This document shows positions 1 through 9,111 of a stretch of 64,000 nucleotides of DNA, piece after piece. Source of the DNA: Rhizobium brockwellii. GTDB lineage: Bacteria > Pseudomonadota > Alphaproteobacteria > Rhizobiales > Rhizobiaceae. The position numbers and the translations under genes were made by a program. Position 1 is the stretch's first letter; the number at the start of each line of letters is the position of its first letter. The stretch lies in the NCBI RefSeq assembly GCF_000769405.2, contig NZ_CP053439.1:1674001-1738000 (forward strand), read 5' to 3'. Under the pieces are notes generated by a model that worked only from the letters and a program-made list of their open reading frames with translations, was not told the DNA's origin and did no database searches.

Positions 1-290
1 AAACTGGACGCGGCGAAGGCAATCGACAGACCGAAGACGATCTGGATCAGTTTGCGTGCGCCGCCCGACGTGTCGCCAAAAGCGAGTGTCAGGCCGGTAA
101 TGATAATGATCATGACCGCGATGATCTTGGAGACCGGACCCTCGATCGAATCGAGAATTTTCTGCAGTGGTGCTTCCCACGGCATCGAGGATCCCGTGGC
201 GTGGGCGGCGGGGGCGAGCGCCAGCGTGAGAAAGGTGACTGACACCGCCGTGGCGATGTGGCGGCGGATGCGCAGGGTATGCTGGATCAT
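1..290 (-). CDS. trbC: TrbC/VirB2-like conjugative pilin, partial
   Basis: This frame starts at an ATG at 290 and is still open at the window edge, giving about 96 residues. It has a basic N-terminus, a hydrophobic signal-like segment ending in an AxA-type site (HAT-G around residue 33), and then a second hydrophobic stretch rich in I, V and M (IIAVMIIIITGLTLAFG). Those two segments are the standard layout of TrbC/VirB2 pilins of type IV secretion systems, which are processed and assembled into the mating pilus. Its ATG overlaps the trbB stop by ATGA, so the two are translationally coupled. The 3' end is missing only because of the window edge. Confidence 0.85.
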   Translation of the reverse strand, partial: MIQHTLRIRRHIATAVSVTFLTLALAPAAHATGSSMPWEAPLQKILDSIEGPVSKIIAVMIIIITGLTLAFGDTSGGARKLIQIVFGLSIAFAASS

Positions 291-1270
291 GACGGGTCTC
301 CTGTGAGGGGCTGGCGTGCGGGGGTGACGCGGTAGTCGCCGTCGGGGCCAAGACCCTCGATACGGGCGAGTTCGGTGAGGCGGCGCGACGCGCCGCGACC
401 GGACAGCACGGCGACCAGGTCAATCGTCTCGGCGATCAGAGCGCGCGGGACGGTGACCACGGCTTCCTGGATCAGCTGCTCCATGCGGCGCAGCGCGCCG
501 ATGGCCGTGCCGGCGTGGATCGTTCCGACGCCGCCGGGATGTCCGGTGCCCCAGGCCTTCAGCAGATCGAGTGCCTCAGCGCCGCGCACCTCGCCGATCG
601 GGATGCGATCGGGGCGCAGGCGAAGCGAGGAGCGGACGAGATCGGAGAGCGAGGCGACGCCGTCCTTTGTCCGCATCGCGACCAGATTGGGCGCGGCGCA
701 TTGCAGCTCGCGAATGTCCTCGATCAGGACGACCCGGTCCGAGGTCTTCGAGACCTCGGCGAGCAGTGCGTTGGTGAGGGTCGTTTTGCCGGTGGATGTG
801 CCTCCGGCAACGAGGATGTTGCGCCGTCCGGCGACGGCTTGGCGCAGCGTCTCGGCCTGATCCGCCACCATGATCCCGGCGGCGACATAATCGTCGAGCG
901 TAAACACGGCGACGGCAGGCTTGCGAATCGCGAAGGCCGGCGCGGATACCACCGGCGGCAACAATCCCTCGAACCGCTCCCCCGTTTCGGGCAGCTCGGC
1001 CGAGACACGCGGGGCGCCGGGATGAACCTCCGCGCCGACATGGTGGGCGACGAGACGGATGATCCGCTCGCCGTCCGAAGGCGATAGCACTTCGCCTGTG
1101 TCGGAAAGCCCTTCGGAAAGACGGTCGACCCAGAGCCGCCCATCGGGGTTGAGCATCACCTCGACGATCGCGGGGTCTTCCAGAAACCGGGCGATCGCCG
1201 GCCCGAGGGCGGTGCGCAGCATGCGCGCGCCGCGAAGGATCGCCTGCGATTTCTGGTGATTGGCCGCCAC
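287..1270 (-). CDS. trbB: TrbB/VirB11-type conjugal transfer ATPase
   Basis: A hexameric traffic ATPase of the type IV secretion system, acting at the inner membrane in pilus assembly and DNA transfer. The 327-residue protein has a Walker A motif GGTSTGKT at about 156-163, a Walker B-like stretch [10 protein letters not shown], and the Asp/His-box region ([20 protein letters not shown]) seen in VirB11 proteins. Length is normal for TrbB. The start is a GTG at 1270, preceded by an AGGACGGGGA ribosome site. It overlaps trbC by 4 bases, the first step of a trb operon that continues off the left edge. A gap of 169 bases separates it from the upstream CopG-like gene and may hold the trb promoter. 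Confidence 0.95.
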   Translation of the reverse strand: MAANHQKSQAILRGARMLRTALGPAIARFLEDPAIVEVMLNPDGRLWVDRLSEGLSDTGEVLSPSDGERIIRLVAHHVGAEVHPGAPRVSAELPETGERFEGLLPPVVSAPAFAIRKPAVAVFTLDDYVAAGIMVADQAETLRQAVAGRRNILVAGGTSTGKTTLTNALLAEVSKTSDRVVLIEDIRELQCAAPNLVAMRTKDGVASLSDLVRSSLRLRPDRIPIGEVRGAEALDLLKAWGTGHPGGVGTIHAGTAIGALRRMEQLIQEAVVTVPRALIAETIDLVAVLSGRGASRRLTELARIEGLGPDGDYRVTPARQPLTGDPS

Positions 1271-1439
1271 GTCGTCCCCGTCCTTTTGCGGGTCCGCGAA
1301 GCGCGGCCCTGGATCGGGGATGAGTAGGAGAGGCAGAAATCATGGCTTGACAACAACCATGATGTGGTCGTCGTACTGTGGCGTACAAAGACAAGGAAAC
1401 GGCGGAATGGCGGAATACTTGCGGCAGACGCAGCCGTGA

Positions 1440-1874
1440 TTATTCCGCGTCATGCGCGGGCGCGATGTCTTCCGAAATCTCTTGCCGAAGCTTCGGCCCG
1501 TGAGCGAGTCGGCGGCCGAGCGCGGTGACGAACGCCTCGTAGCGCTCGCCGGCTTTGGCGCGCGCCGCAGTCTGGGCAGGCTCCGGTAGCGGCGGGTTCG
1601 TCGTCAGCCAGAAGCGGATGAAGACGGCCAGCGTTTCGACGGCGATGCCAAGGTCGCGCTCCATGCGTGCCATCCGCCGGTCGAGCTGATCGAGCCGCTT
1701 CGTCGTCGCCGCCTCCTGCCGTTCGGAGGCGTCAGGCGAGAGGAAAGAGGCGATGCCGGCTTCCGCGATCAGGGAGAGGGATTGATCGCGCCGGGCGGCG
1801 TGCGCGGCGAGCGCTTTCATGACGTCCGGTTCGAGATACACGGATAGCCGCTGCTTTTTGGGAGGCTTTGCCAT
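1440..1874 (-). CDS. CopG-like ribbon-helix-helix protein of the transfer region
   Basis: A 144-residue protein. Its first 45 residues (PPKKQRLSVYLEPDVMKALAAHA) look like a ribbon-helix-helix DNA-binding fold: a basic strand followed by two helices. A charged, probably helical segment with Arg-rich heptads follows (RLDQLDRRMARMERDL). Such proteins sit between traG and trbB in related ICEs and are usually annotated CopG-family regulators, possibly nicking accessory factors or trb repressors. It starts 8 bases after the traG stop, so it is probably in the traG transcript. The exact role is inference; the fold is fairly clear. Confidence 0.8.
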   Translation of the reverse strand: MAKPPKKQRLSVYLEPDVMKALAAHAARRDQSLSLIAEAGIASFLSPDASERQEAATTKRLDQLDRRMARMERDLGIAVETLAVFIRFWLTTNPPLPEPAQTAARAKAGERYEAFVTALGRRLAHGPKLRQEISEDIAPAHDAE

Positions 1875-1882
1875 GGTGCCTC

Positions 1883-3868
1883 CTAAAGCTCGATGCCGTC
1901 GTTGGGATCGAGCGAGGCTTGGCGTGCCACCTGGCGCATGGTCTGGCTCATGCGCGAGAGACGTGCGGCATCCTCGTCGGCGTCGTCGCGGGGGTCGATC
2001 TCGAATTCGTTTTCGATGGGTTGCTTAGTCTCGACGGGTTTTGAGCGGCTCAGTTCCGGCTGGTGCCGGCGCTCGGAGTCGGTCGTGTCCTCATCTTCCG
2101 ATCCGCCGCCGCCGGTAGCCGTCGCCACCGCCGGCTTCACCGGAAGGGGCAGCGTGCTCCAGTCGTCCGGTCGGGCGGCTGTTGGCTTCAAAAGGTTTGG
2201 CGGCGGCAAGATGCGCTCCTGAAACCGGCGATCCTCATAATATCGCGCCTTCTTCGCGCGGATCGGCGGGGTGCCGGCGACCATGACGATTTCGTCGGAT
2301 GGCGGAAGCTGCATGATTTCGCCGGGCGTCATCAGTTGCCGGGCCGTTTCCGAGCGCGAGACCATCAAGTGGCCGAGCCAGGGCGACAGGCGATGACCGG
2401 CATAGTTCTTCATCGCGCGCATCTCAGTCGCGGTGCCAAGCGCATCCGAGACACGTTTGGCGGTCCGCTCATCGTTGGTCGCGAAGCTGACGCGCACATG
2501 GCAGTTGTCGAGGATCGAGTTGTTCGGCCCGTAGGCCTTCTCGATCTGGTTCAGCGACTGGGCGATGAGGAAGGCTTTGAGGCCGTATCCCGCCATGAAG
2601 GCGAGCGCACTCTCGAAAAAGTCGAGGCGGCCGAGGGCCGGAAATTCGTCGAGCATCAGGAGAAGACGATGGCGGTTGCCGTTCGCCTTCAGATCCTCCG
2701 TGAGCCGCCGGCCGATCTGATTGAGGATCAGGCGGATCAGCGGCTTAGTCCGATTGATGTCCGATGGTGGCACGACGAGGTAGAGCGTCGTTGGATGCTT
2801 GCCGCCCACGATATCGACGATGCGCCAGTCGCAGCGGCGTGTGACCTCTGCCACTACGGGATCGCGGTATAGGCCGAGGAACGACATCGCGGTGGACAGC
2901 ACGCCCGACCGCTCATTGTCTGATTTGTTCAGCAGCTCGCGTGCGGCGCTGGCGATCACCGGATGCGGTCCGGCCTCGCCGAGATGCGCCGTCTTCATCA
3001 TGGCGGCGAGGGTCGAATCGATCGGCCGCTTTGGATCGGAGAGGAAGGCGGCCACGCCCGCGAGGGTCTTGTCGGCCTCGGCGTAGAGGACGTGCAGAAT
3101 GGCGCCGACCAGCAACGCGTGGCTAGTCTTCTCCCAATGATTCCGTTTCTCGAGCGAGCCTTCCGGGTCGACCAGGATGTCGGCGATGTTCTGGACGTCG
3201 CGGACCTCCCATTCACCGCGGCGCACCTCGAGCAGCGGATTGTAGGCGGCCGACTTTGCGTTGGTCGGATCAAATAGCAGGACGCGGCCGTGCCGGGACC
3301 GGAAGCCGGCCGTCAGCGTCCAGTTCTCGCCCTTGATGTCATGGACAATCGCCGAGCCGGGCCAGGTGAGTAGCGAGGGCACGACCAGGCCGACGCCCTT
3401 GCCGGATCGCGTGGGCGCAAAGCACAGCACATGCTCGGGACCATCGTGGCGGAGATAGCCGCGCTCGAACTTCCCCAGGATGACGCCATCCGGGCCCAGC
3501 AGGCCGGCGGCGCTCACTTCGGGTGCAGCGGCCCATCGGGCGGAGCCGAACGTCTCGGCATTCTTGGCTTCACGTGCTCGCCAGACGGACATGCCGATCG
3601 CGACCGCGATCGAGATGAAGCCGCCTGACGCGGCGATGTAGGCGCCCTCGATGAAGATCGGCGGGGCATAGGCATCGTAAAAGTACCACCACCAGAAGAA
3701 GGCGGGCGGATAGTAGATCGGCCAGCCGGCCAACTCGAACCACGGGAGTCCGAGCTGCGGCTGGAAGCCGAGTCGGTAGGCCGTCCACTGCGTCGCCGCC
3801 CAGGTCGTCATGAGCACGATCAGAAAGACGGTGAGGATCTGGCCCCAGAGGATTTTGGTCGCCGACAT
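1883..3868 (-). CDS. traG: TraG/VirD4 type IV coupling protein
   Basis: Membrane ATPase that links the relaxosome to the type IV secretion channel. The 661-residue protein has N-terminal membrane segments (about 8-27, 52-66 and 78-95), a Walker A APTRSGKG at about 151-158, the Walker B motif LLLMLDEFPALG, and C-terminal Asp/Glu-rich tails usual in this family. An earlier in-frame start exists at 3940, but 3868 has a good AAGAAAGGAG ribosome site seven bases upstream and starts outside the relaxase 3' end, so it was chosen. The gene follows the relaxase gene with a short 25-base gap and precedes the CopG-like gene by 8 bases, so all three are likely co-transcribed. Confidence 0.95.
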   Translation of the reverse strand: MSATKILWGQILTVFLIVLMTTWAATQWTAYRLGFQPQLGLPWFELAGWPIYYPPAFFWWWYFYDAYAPPIFIEGAYIAASGGFISIAVAIGMSVWRAREAKNAETFGSARWAAAPEVSAAGLLGPDGVILGKFERGYLRHDGPEHVLCFAPTRSGKGVGLVVPSLLTWPGSAIVHDIKGENWTLTAGFRSRHGRVLLFDPTNAKSAAYNPLLEVRRGEWEVRDVQNIADILVDPEGSLEKRNHWEKTSHALLVGAILHVLYAEADKTLAGVAAFLSDPKRPIDSTLAAMMKTAHLGEAGPHPVIASAARELLNKSDNERSGVLSTAMSFLGLYRDPVVAEVTRRCDWRIVDIVGGKHPTTLYLVVPPSDINRTKPLIRLILNQIGRRLTEDLKANGNRHRLLLMLDEFPALGRLDFFESALAFMAGYGLKAFLIAQSLNQIEKAYGPNNSILDNCHVRVSFATNDERTAKRVSDALGTATEMRAMKNYAGHRLSPWLGHLMVSRSETARQLMTPGEIMQLPPSDEIVMVAGTPPIRAKKARYYEDRRFQERILPPPNLLKPTAARPDDWSTLPLPVKPAVATATGGGGSEDEDTTDSERRHQPELSRSKPVETKQPIENEFEIDPRDDADEDAARLSRMSQTMRQVARQASLDPNDGIEL

Positions 3869-3893
3869 GGCGGGCACTCCTTTCTTGATTGGG

Positions 3894-5630
3894 CTACATG
3901 CCGAGACCGCGATTGCGGCCGAAGCTCCAGTCGACGCCACCGGCGCCGCGCGACACGCCGGAGACGTGCTGACCGATCTGGCGTTCGAGGGACGGCGACC
4001 AGGGCACGAGCTGGAAGCCGAGGCCGTCGTCGATCATGGCGAAGCGGCCGGAAGCGAGCGTGAAGCGCTGGCGATAGGTGCCCGCCACATACTCGCCCGG
4101 TGCGGCCTTGGAGAACTGGCGCCCGGTCTCGTTCGCGAGCTTCTCGCCAAGGGCTTCCACCTCGCGCTGCCGCAACGTGTCGATCAGCCCCGGGGAGAAA
4201 CTGACGCCGCGCGCTTGCCGCTCGGCGAGGCCCTGACCGACGAGATGATCGGCCCGCCGGACCATCGCCTGGCGAACCTCCGCGCCGAAGCCGCCGCCGA
4301 GTGCGACGGGATCGCGGGCGATGGCCTGTCGGTCGAGCCAGGTCGCGCCGGTCGCGTTGACCTGGGCGGAGATGTCGAGATCGGAGCGGACGGCGAGTGC
4401 GACTCGCCTACGTCCCTGCGCGTCGTCGAATTTGCGCAGCTCCACGATCGAACCCGGCGCGCTGTCGCCGGCGGCGTCGAGGTCGGGCAGCTTGATGTGA
4501 TGGGTTCGCCCGTCCGTGCCGTCGACCACGGCATAGGCCGTGCCCTTCAGCTCATCGTCGAGACCGCGATCGACCAGTCGGCCGACGACGGGATCGTTGA
4601 TGCTCTCGCCGGCGAGGACATATCTCGCCGCGCCGCGTTCGATGCCGCGTTCGGTCAGGCCGCGGTGGATGCGTTTGATGATGTCGCCGCGTTCGCCCAG
4701 CTCGCGCAGGGTCGCCTCGGCATTCTCGGACACGGCCCATTGGCCGGGGCCAACCTGATCCGCGAGGCCGAGCGTCTCGAGCTTGCGCAGCCGCCCAACC
4801 TTCATCGCGTGGAATTCGTCCGGCTGGCGATCGGGGTGCGGGGCGAGATCGACGACGCCGGTACGGTAGCTGTCCCTGGCAAGCTGCCGGTCGAGATTGG
4901 TCCAGCGCTCCGCCTCGATCTGCCGCTCCAGATTGCGGCGGATTTCGTGATCGGTGCGCCGCCCCAACTCCTGGGTGACGAGATCCTGCGCGCGGGCGCG
5001 CATGCCTTCCTTGATGTAGTCGCGCGAGATGACGAGGTCCTGGCCGTCATCGGTGCGCCCGCGCAGGATGATATGGACGTGCGGATTGTCCGTATTCCAG
5101 TGATCGACGCCGACCCAGTCGAGCTTGGTGCCGAGGTCCTTCTCCATCTGCCCCATCAGGTCGCGGGCATATGTCTTGAGGTCGGACATCTCGGTCGCGT
5201 CCTCGGGCGAGACGATGAAGCGGAAATGATGGCGGTCGTCCTGGGTCCGCTCGGCGAAGGCCTTGGGATCGGCGTCCTCGGTCTCCGGACCGAACAGCCG
5301 CGCCTTCTCCCCATCGCGGGTGACGCCCTCGCGCCGGAGATAGCTGAGGTGGGCGGAGAGCGGCGCGGCGCGAGCGGTGTGCCGGACGACGCGCGTCTTG
5401 ATCACCGTATTGCGCGATCGGCTGGTGAGCAGACGATTGGCCTGCACCGTCGCGCGCTGACCGCGACCGAAACGCGAGCGGTTGCCCGAGCTGATCTTGC
5501 CGGACCGCGAGACGCTGCCGCCGGCGCGCTGGGCGGCCGCCAGCGCCTGGGCGATGAAGGGCCGCGCCTGCTGTGCGCGGGTCGAGCGAATGCGGCCCGG
5601 CCGGATGCGGAAATCGTCCTCGCCGCTCAT
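3894..5630 (-). CDS. DUF3363 relaxase (VirD2/TraI-like mobilisation nuclease)
   Basis: Nicks one strand at oriT and stays bound to the 5' end during conjugal transfer. The 578-residue protein contains the HUH metal site HWNTDNPHVHI at about 177-187, with the paired histidines at 184 and 186. Its long C-terminal half is the DUF3363 region known from relaxases of Tn4371-like ICEs and rhizobial plasmids. The start at 5630 (MSGEDDFRIRP) was preferred to an upstream ATG at 5648 because the sequence from here matches the usual family N-terminus. A strongly basic N-terminal 80 residues precede the catalytic part. The gene is directly upstream of traG, which agrees with a relaxase-coupling protein pair. 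Confidence 0.92.
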   Translation of the reverse strand: MSGEDDFRIRPGRIRSTRAQQARPFIAQALAAAQRAGGSVSRSGKISSGNRSRFGRGQRATVQANRLLTSRSRNTVIKTRVVRHTARAAPLSAHLSYLRREGVTRDGEKARLFGPETEDADPKAFAERTQDDRHHFRFIVSPEDATEMSDLKTYARDLMGQMEKDLGTKLDWVGVDHWNTDNPHVHIILRGRTDDGQDLVISRDYIKEGMRARAQDLVTQELGRRTDHEIRRNLERQIEAERWTNLDRQLARDSYRTGVVDLAPHPDRQPDEFHAMKVGRLRKLETLGLADQVGPGQWAVSENAEATLRELGERGDIIKRIHRGLTERGIERGAARYVLAGESINDPVVGRLVDRGLDDELKGTAYAVVDGTDGRTHHIKLPDLDAAGDSAPGSIVELRKFDDAQGRRRVALAVRSDLDISAQVNATGATWLDRQAIARDPVALGGGFGAEVRQAMVRRADHLVGQGLAERQARGVSFSPGLIDTLRQREVEALGEKLANETGRQFSKAAPGEYVAGTYRQRFTLASGRFAMIDDGLGFQLVPWSPSLERQIGQHVSGVSRGAGGVDWSFGRNRGLGM

Positions 5631-5874
5631 GGCCGAGGCCCCGCACATCGTGCAAAGCCAAGGAAATCCTTGCAGAAATCGCGATAGCGCAGGCTGCGCC
5701 GATCAGGCGCACCTCGCGCAAATGCGCCATAAGTCTCTGAAAACACACGACCGCACCAAGCCGCACATCGCGCGCTTTTATCTCGCCATCGTTCGGTTGT
5801 GCTGCCTGCTTTTCCCGCCTCTGACGCCAACTCCACGCCAGAACCCGACAATGCCGCATGGAGTGCGAAGCCAC
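5631..5874. other. Candidate oriT region upstream of relaxase
   Basis: This non-coding stretch lies between the relaxase and lytic transglycosylase genes, a common place for oriT. It contains a perfect inverted repeat CAAGGA-AA-TCCTTG near 5659-5672, whose right arm ATCCTTG resembles the ATCCTG nick region of IncP/VirD2-type oriTs, followed by several GCGC-rich short repeats. No functional evidence is available and the match is short, so this is only a pointer. Confidence 0.25.
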
Positions 5875-6639
5875 TCATCGCGGCCCCGCAGTATCAGTCC
5901 GCGCCACGAATAGGCCGTCCGATCGCGGTGCAGGCAGGTCCGGATCGCGAGCAGACTCCCGCGCAGAGGGTGCGGCCGGATCGCCGTCCCGCTGCCGCTG
6001 GACTGCACCCGCGCTGCTGTCGACCTGCACGATGAAGAGTGGCGCACGGGTCCAGGCGAGCGGATCGGCGGTCGCCACCGTGACGGGGGCAGCGAGATCG
6101 CCGCCGCCGATGATCGGTGCGAGGGCGGCGACATAGGCGCGTGTTTCGGCTGGCAACGGGCGGCCGGTCGCCCGATATTCCTCGTAGCGGCCGGGACCAG
6201 CGTTATAGGCCGCCAGAAAGCCGGGCGAGCCGTAGCGATCGTGCATCTCGCGCAGATACGCCGCGCCCGCCATGATGTTATCGCGCGGGTTGTAGGGGTC
6301 GTCGCCGAGACCATGTCGAGCGCGCAAATTCGCCCAGGTCGCGGGCATGATCTGCATCAGGCCCATCGCGCCGGCCGATGAGATGGCGCGCATGTCGCCG
6401 GCGCTTTCGACGCGCATGACCGCACGAATCCAATGTTCGGGAACGCCAAATCGTCGCGCAGCCTCGGCGATCAAGACGGCGTAGGGATCGACGCGAGAGA
6501 GGCGTTCGCCCGACACGGTCTGTGCATTCGCGTCGGCGCAAAGCGGCGCGGCGGTCAGCAGGCCGGAAAGGAGAAGGAAGGCTGTGCGCCGGACGGTGGA
6601 ATGCCGGCCGGCGACAGCGGGATGGCGGCGGGCCGACAT
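5875..6639 (-). CDS. VirB1-like lytic transglycosylase
   Basis: Opens peptidoglycan for assembly of the transfer apparatus. The 254-residue precursor has a basic N-terminus and hydrophobic core (AFLLLSGLLTAAPL) with a likely cleavage after ANA at about 39, so it is exported. The SLT domain shows the catalytic Glu in RVESAG (E78), the GLMQIMP motif and AYNAGPG. After about residue 165 the sequence is low-complexity and Pro/Asp/Arg-rich. It starts 3 bases after the DUF736 stop, so it belongs to the same transcript. Confidence 0.92.
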   Translation of the reverse strand: MSARRHPAVAGRHSTVRRTAFLLLSGLLTAAPLCADANAQTVSGERLSRVDPYAVLIAEAARRFGVPEHWIRAVMRVESAGDMRAISSAGAMGLMQIMPATWANLRARHGLGDDPYNPRDNIMAGAAYLREMHDRYGSPGFLAAYNAGPGRYEEYRATGRPLPAETRAYVAALAPIIGGGDLAAPVTVATADPLAWTRAPLFIVQVDSSAGAVQRQRDGDPAAPSARESARDPDLPAPRSDGLFVARTDTAGPR

Positions 6640-6642
6640 CGC

Positions 6643-6981
6643 TCAGTCCCGCTCGCTGCGCCGAGGCGGGCGGTTCCAGTGCAGACCCCAGTCGGACTTG
6701 TCGTCGGCCGACTGGAACAGGTTAGCGCGGACAGGCTGGCTGAAGGTCGGATCGTCTATCTGCAACGAAACGTACTCGCCGGCCTTCTCACCGGTGCGCT
6801 TCCAGCCCGCTCCAACTTCGGGACCGTCCTCATCCGATCCGAGATGGACGCGGTAGTCGGGCGCGTTCTCCGTGTCGGATTGCTCTACCGGCACGAGCAC
6901 CAACTCGGCGTCGAGCGTGAGCGTTCTGAGCCGCCCGGCATAGCCCGATTTGGTGCGGCTGAATTGACCGATTAGGGACAT
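6643..6981 (-). CDS. DUF736 family protein (copy 1)
   Basis: A 112-residue soluble protein of the DUF736 family, which occurs almost only on alphaproteobacterial plasmids and ICEs and has no proven function. It begins MSLIGQFSRTKSGYAG and contains the family's features: LTLDAEL, ENAPDYRVHLG, GAGWKRTG, YVSLQIDDPTF and RANLFQ. The start at 6981 has a GGAGAC ribosome site, and a start four codons earlier was rejected for lacking one. It sits between traF and the transglycosylase. A second member lies at 12,186-12,509. Confidence 0.9.
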   Translation of the reverse strand: MSLIGQFSRTKSGYAGRLRTLTLDAELVLVPVEQSDTENAPDYRVHLGSDEDGPEVGAGWKRTGEKAGEYVSLQIDDPTFSQPVRANLFQSADDKSDWGLHWNRPPRRSERD

Positions 6982-7026
6982 GATTGTCTCCATTGATGTG
7001 CGGTGAGATTGGGAATGGGCATGTCG

Positions 7027-7572
7027 TCACCGCGTCGGCGCGCCCCAGACGAAGCGGCCATCGCCGTCCTCGTCGGTGTAGAGAGGGATGGCCCGGCCGA
7101 TCACGGCGGAGGCGGGAAGCGGGCCGAAGTAGCGGCCGTCGAGGCTGTCGCTGACCTGCCAGTTCATCAGGAACAGCTCGCCCTCGGCGACGACGCGGCA
7201 GCCTTGCCAGACGGGCAGCAGATTGCCGCGACGATCGCGATCAAGCGCGTCGCCCATCGGCACGGCGTCGACGGTGATGGCGAGGCCGGTCCTGCAAACG
7301 CGTTCACCGGGAAGCGCTACGACGCGCTTCATCAGCGGCACGCCGCGCGGCAGATAGCCGCCCTCGGCGAGGAAGCTCGCGAGCGGCTCGGGCGCACGCA
7401 CGGCGACCAGATCGGTGACCTCGGGGGACGGGTCTGGCGCGATGGCATAGAGGCCGATCGGCGTGCTGGCCGACGCATTCCAGATCAGCTTCGGCGCGAA
7501 GGAAACGATCGATAGGATGCCGAGCAACGACACGGCGCCCGTCGTGGTGACGGCGTAGCCGAGCCGGGTCAT
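7027..7572 (-). CDS. traF: TraF-type S26 signal peptidase
   Basis: A membrane serine protease of the S26 family, known in conjugation systems for maturing and cyclising TrbC pilin. The 181-residue protein has an N-terminal membrane segment (about 7-25), the nucleophile Ser at about 36 in the NASASTPIGLY motif, and the general-base Lys at about 82 in LMKRVVALPGE. The C-terminal part has the expected NWQVSDSLDGRYFGPLP box. A longer frame extends upstream, but the ATG at 7572 overlaps the DUF2840 stop by ATGA and fits the family N-terminus. Its likely substrate, TrbC, is encoded at the left edge of this window. Confidence 0.92.
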   Translation of the reverse strand: MTRLGYAVTTTGAVSLLGILSIVSFAPKLIWNASASTPIGLYAIAPDPSPEVTDLVAVRAPEPLASFLAEGGYLPRGVPLMKRVVALPGERVCRTGLAITVDAVPMGDALDRDRRGNLLPVWQGCRVVAEGELFLMNWQVSDSLDGRYFGPLPASAVIGRAIPLYTDEDGDGRFVWGAPTR

Positions 7573-8087
7573 GCGCCGATCCTCCGCGCCAGGAGGAAGG
7601 CGCGATGGCGCTGCGTCGTGTAGGCGCGCGGCGTCTCGCCGACGGCCAGGCGATTGTGAACGTGCCGCCAGTAATCGGGCGCGACCTCGGCCGGATCGAT
7701 GCCGATGGCCTCGATCGCGTCGATGAGCTGGAGCATGCGCTCCACCCTCGGCCAGCCGTCGACGCGCAGCAGAATGTCGCCGCCGGGCGTCACGGTCGGG
7801 ATTGTCTGGCAGGGTTCGCCAGGACCCACCGCGCGCAGAATGTCGAGGCGGGAGAGCATGGTGCCGTGCTCGTTCGCGGCCCAGCGCACCAGCGCGAAGA
7901 CCGCGCCGGAAGGGAAGAAGAGGATACGTCGGCGACGGTCGAGGACCTGTTCGCGGACCTCGCGGCCGAAACGAATCCAGTGCTCGATTTGCTTCTCGAT
8001 CCAGACGAGTTCGACTTTGGTGAGATCCGCAGGCGGCGTGGGAGGTGCGCGACCGGCGCGCGCGGATACGGCAGCAAGGCCGGACAT
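7569..8087 (-). CDS. DUF2840 domain protein
   Basis: A 172-residue protein of the DUF2840 family, a constant neighbour of traF in this ICE family and of unknown function. Visible family features include VELVWIEKQIEHWIRFGR, FALVRWAANEHGT, and a C-terminal DYWRHVHNRLAVGETPRAY segment. No membrane helix or signal peptide is evident. It overlaps traF by ATGA at its 3' end, and its ATG overlaps the upstream ribbon-helix-helix gene's stop (TGATG). The whole parA-RHH-DUF2840-traF set is therefore one tightly coupled operon. Confidence 0.88.
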   Translation of the reverse strand: MSGLAAVSARAGRAPPTPPADLTKVELVWIEKQIEHWIRFGREVREQVLDRRRRILFFPSGAVFALVRWAANEHGTMLSRLDILRAVGPGEPCQTIPTVTPGGDILLRVDGWPRVERMLQLIDAIEAIGIDPAEVAPDYWRHVHNRLAVGETPRAYTTQRHRAFLLARRIGA

Positions 8088-8338
8088 CAGTCGTCTCCTT
8101 GGGATTGTGGGAATTCGCGTTCGAGCAGCGTGCGGAGCATGTCGGCGACAGTCTGGCCGCGCTGGAAGGCCGCAATCTTGATGCGGCCGCGCATATCGGC
8201 GGTGACGTCGATGGTCAGCCGAGCCGAGAAGTCGTCGGCGGATTGCGGTCGCTGTGTCTGGCGATCGGGCGCCTTGATCCAGTTTTCTGGATCGCCTGGC
8301 CGAGATGCGAACCCACGCCTGGGAGATCGTTCGCTCAT
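8087..8338 (-). CDS. Small ribbon-helix-helix-like protein, ParA partner
   Basis: An 83-residue protein. After a basic, polar N-terminal 35 residues it has a strand-helix-helix segment (SARLTIDVTADMRGRIKIAAFQRGQTVADMLRTLLEREF) like ribbon-helix-helix DNA-binding proteins that accompany ParA-type ATPases. It overlaps parA upstream by ATGA and DUF2840 downstream by one base, so it is coupled to both. A role as the centromere-binding partner of ParA is plausible from position, but the element also encodes a large ParB-like protein at 24-26 kb. The start at 8338 was chosen over an upstream one because of the ATGA junction. Confidence 0.8.
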   Translation of the reverse strand: MSERSPRRGFASRPGDPENWIKAPDRQTQRPQSADDFSARLTIDVTADMRGRIKIAAFQRGQTVADMLRTLLEREFPQSQGDD

Positions 8339-8973
8339 GCGCCGATCCTCAAGATTTCGGCCGCGAGCGCGGTGATCTCGCGCGCGCCCGGACAATCCTG
8401 GTCCTGCTCCGCGGCGATCCGGCCGGTCTGCACGACATCGGCGAAGACGATGCGCTGACCGATGGTCGTCGCGAGCAATGGCGGGTCGTGGTCGGCGAGC
8501 GTCTCGACGGTTTCGCGGGCGAGCACGGTGCGCGCCGCGCAGCGGTTCAGCACGAAGCGAGCGGCAAGCTCTGGGCGGTAGATACGTGCTTCATTGAGCA
8601 GCGCGAGCATCTCGGCCGACGCCCAGCCGTCGAGCGGCGACGGCTGCACTGGGATCAGCACGAGGTCGGCGGCGAGCAGCGCCGAGCGCATCAAACTGGC
8701 GACGCGCGGCGGTCCGTCGATGACGACATGGTCAGCGTCACGCGCCAGCTCCGGCGCTTCGCGGTGGAGCGTGTCCCGGGCCAGACCGACAACACCGAAC
8801 AGCCGCTGCAATCCCTCCCGGCTGCGTTGCTGCGACCAATCCAGCGCAGACCCTTGAGGATCGGCGTCGATTAGCGTGACGCGCTTACCGCTCCGAGCCC
8901 ATTCACCGGCGAGATGGAGGGCGAGCGTCGTCTTGCCGACGCCGCCCTTCTGGTTGAGGAGCGCGACGATCAT
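8335..8973 (-). CDS. parA: ParA family partition ATPase
   Basis: A 212-residue ATPase for segregation of the excised or replicating element. It begins MIVALLNQKGGVGKTT, with a deviant Walker A (KGGVGKTT) at residues 9-16. It also has the Walker A' region LIDADPQGSALDW and a Walker B-like VVIDGPP. The size is that of small ParA proteins without an N-terminal HTH. It starts the parA-RHH-DUF2840-traF operon. The 208 bases upstream hold a 17-bp palindrome and three iterons shared with the repA end. Confidence 0.93.
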   Translation of the reverse strand: MIVALLNQKGGVGKTTLALHLAGEWARSGKRVTLIDADPQGSALDWSQQRSREGLQRLFGVVGLARDTLHREAPELARDADHVVIDGPPRVASLMRSALLAADLVLIPVQPSPLDGWASAEMLALLNEARIYRPELAARFVLNRCAARTVLARETVETLADHDPPLLATTIGQRIVFADVVQTGRIAAEQDQDCPGAREITALAAEILRIGA

Positions 8974-9034
8974 GACGGTCTCCCGGCGATCGGGGACTCG
9001 TCCACACCGCACGAAAAAGCGGGTTGCGTTAGAA

Positions 9035-9051
9035 AGATTCCGTAGGAATCT
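9035..9051. promoter_or_regulatory. Palindrome upstream of parA (candidate operator)
   Basis: A perfect inverted repeat AGATTCC-GTA-GGAATCT lies about 60 bases upstream of the parA start, in an AT-richer patch between parA and the iterons. Its size and place suit autoregulation of parA or partition-protein binding. No binding data are available, so this is inference from symmetry and position. Confidence 0.45.
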
Positions 9052-9111
9052 AGGTTAGATAAGTTACGGGGCTCGCAAGCTGCTGATTCAGCGCAATGAA
9101 TCGGCGATTTA

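Noticed and set aside
3810..5687. A long plus-strand open frame of 625 codons opposite the relaxase gene
   Set aside because: It mirrors the relaxase gene on the other strand in GC-rich DNA; its translation is Ala/Gly/Asp-rich and has no domain, while the relaxase frame has a clear HUH motif.
5631..5874. A firm oriT call
   Set aside because: Only a short inverted repeat and an ATCCTTG match support it; it is listed with low confidence only.
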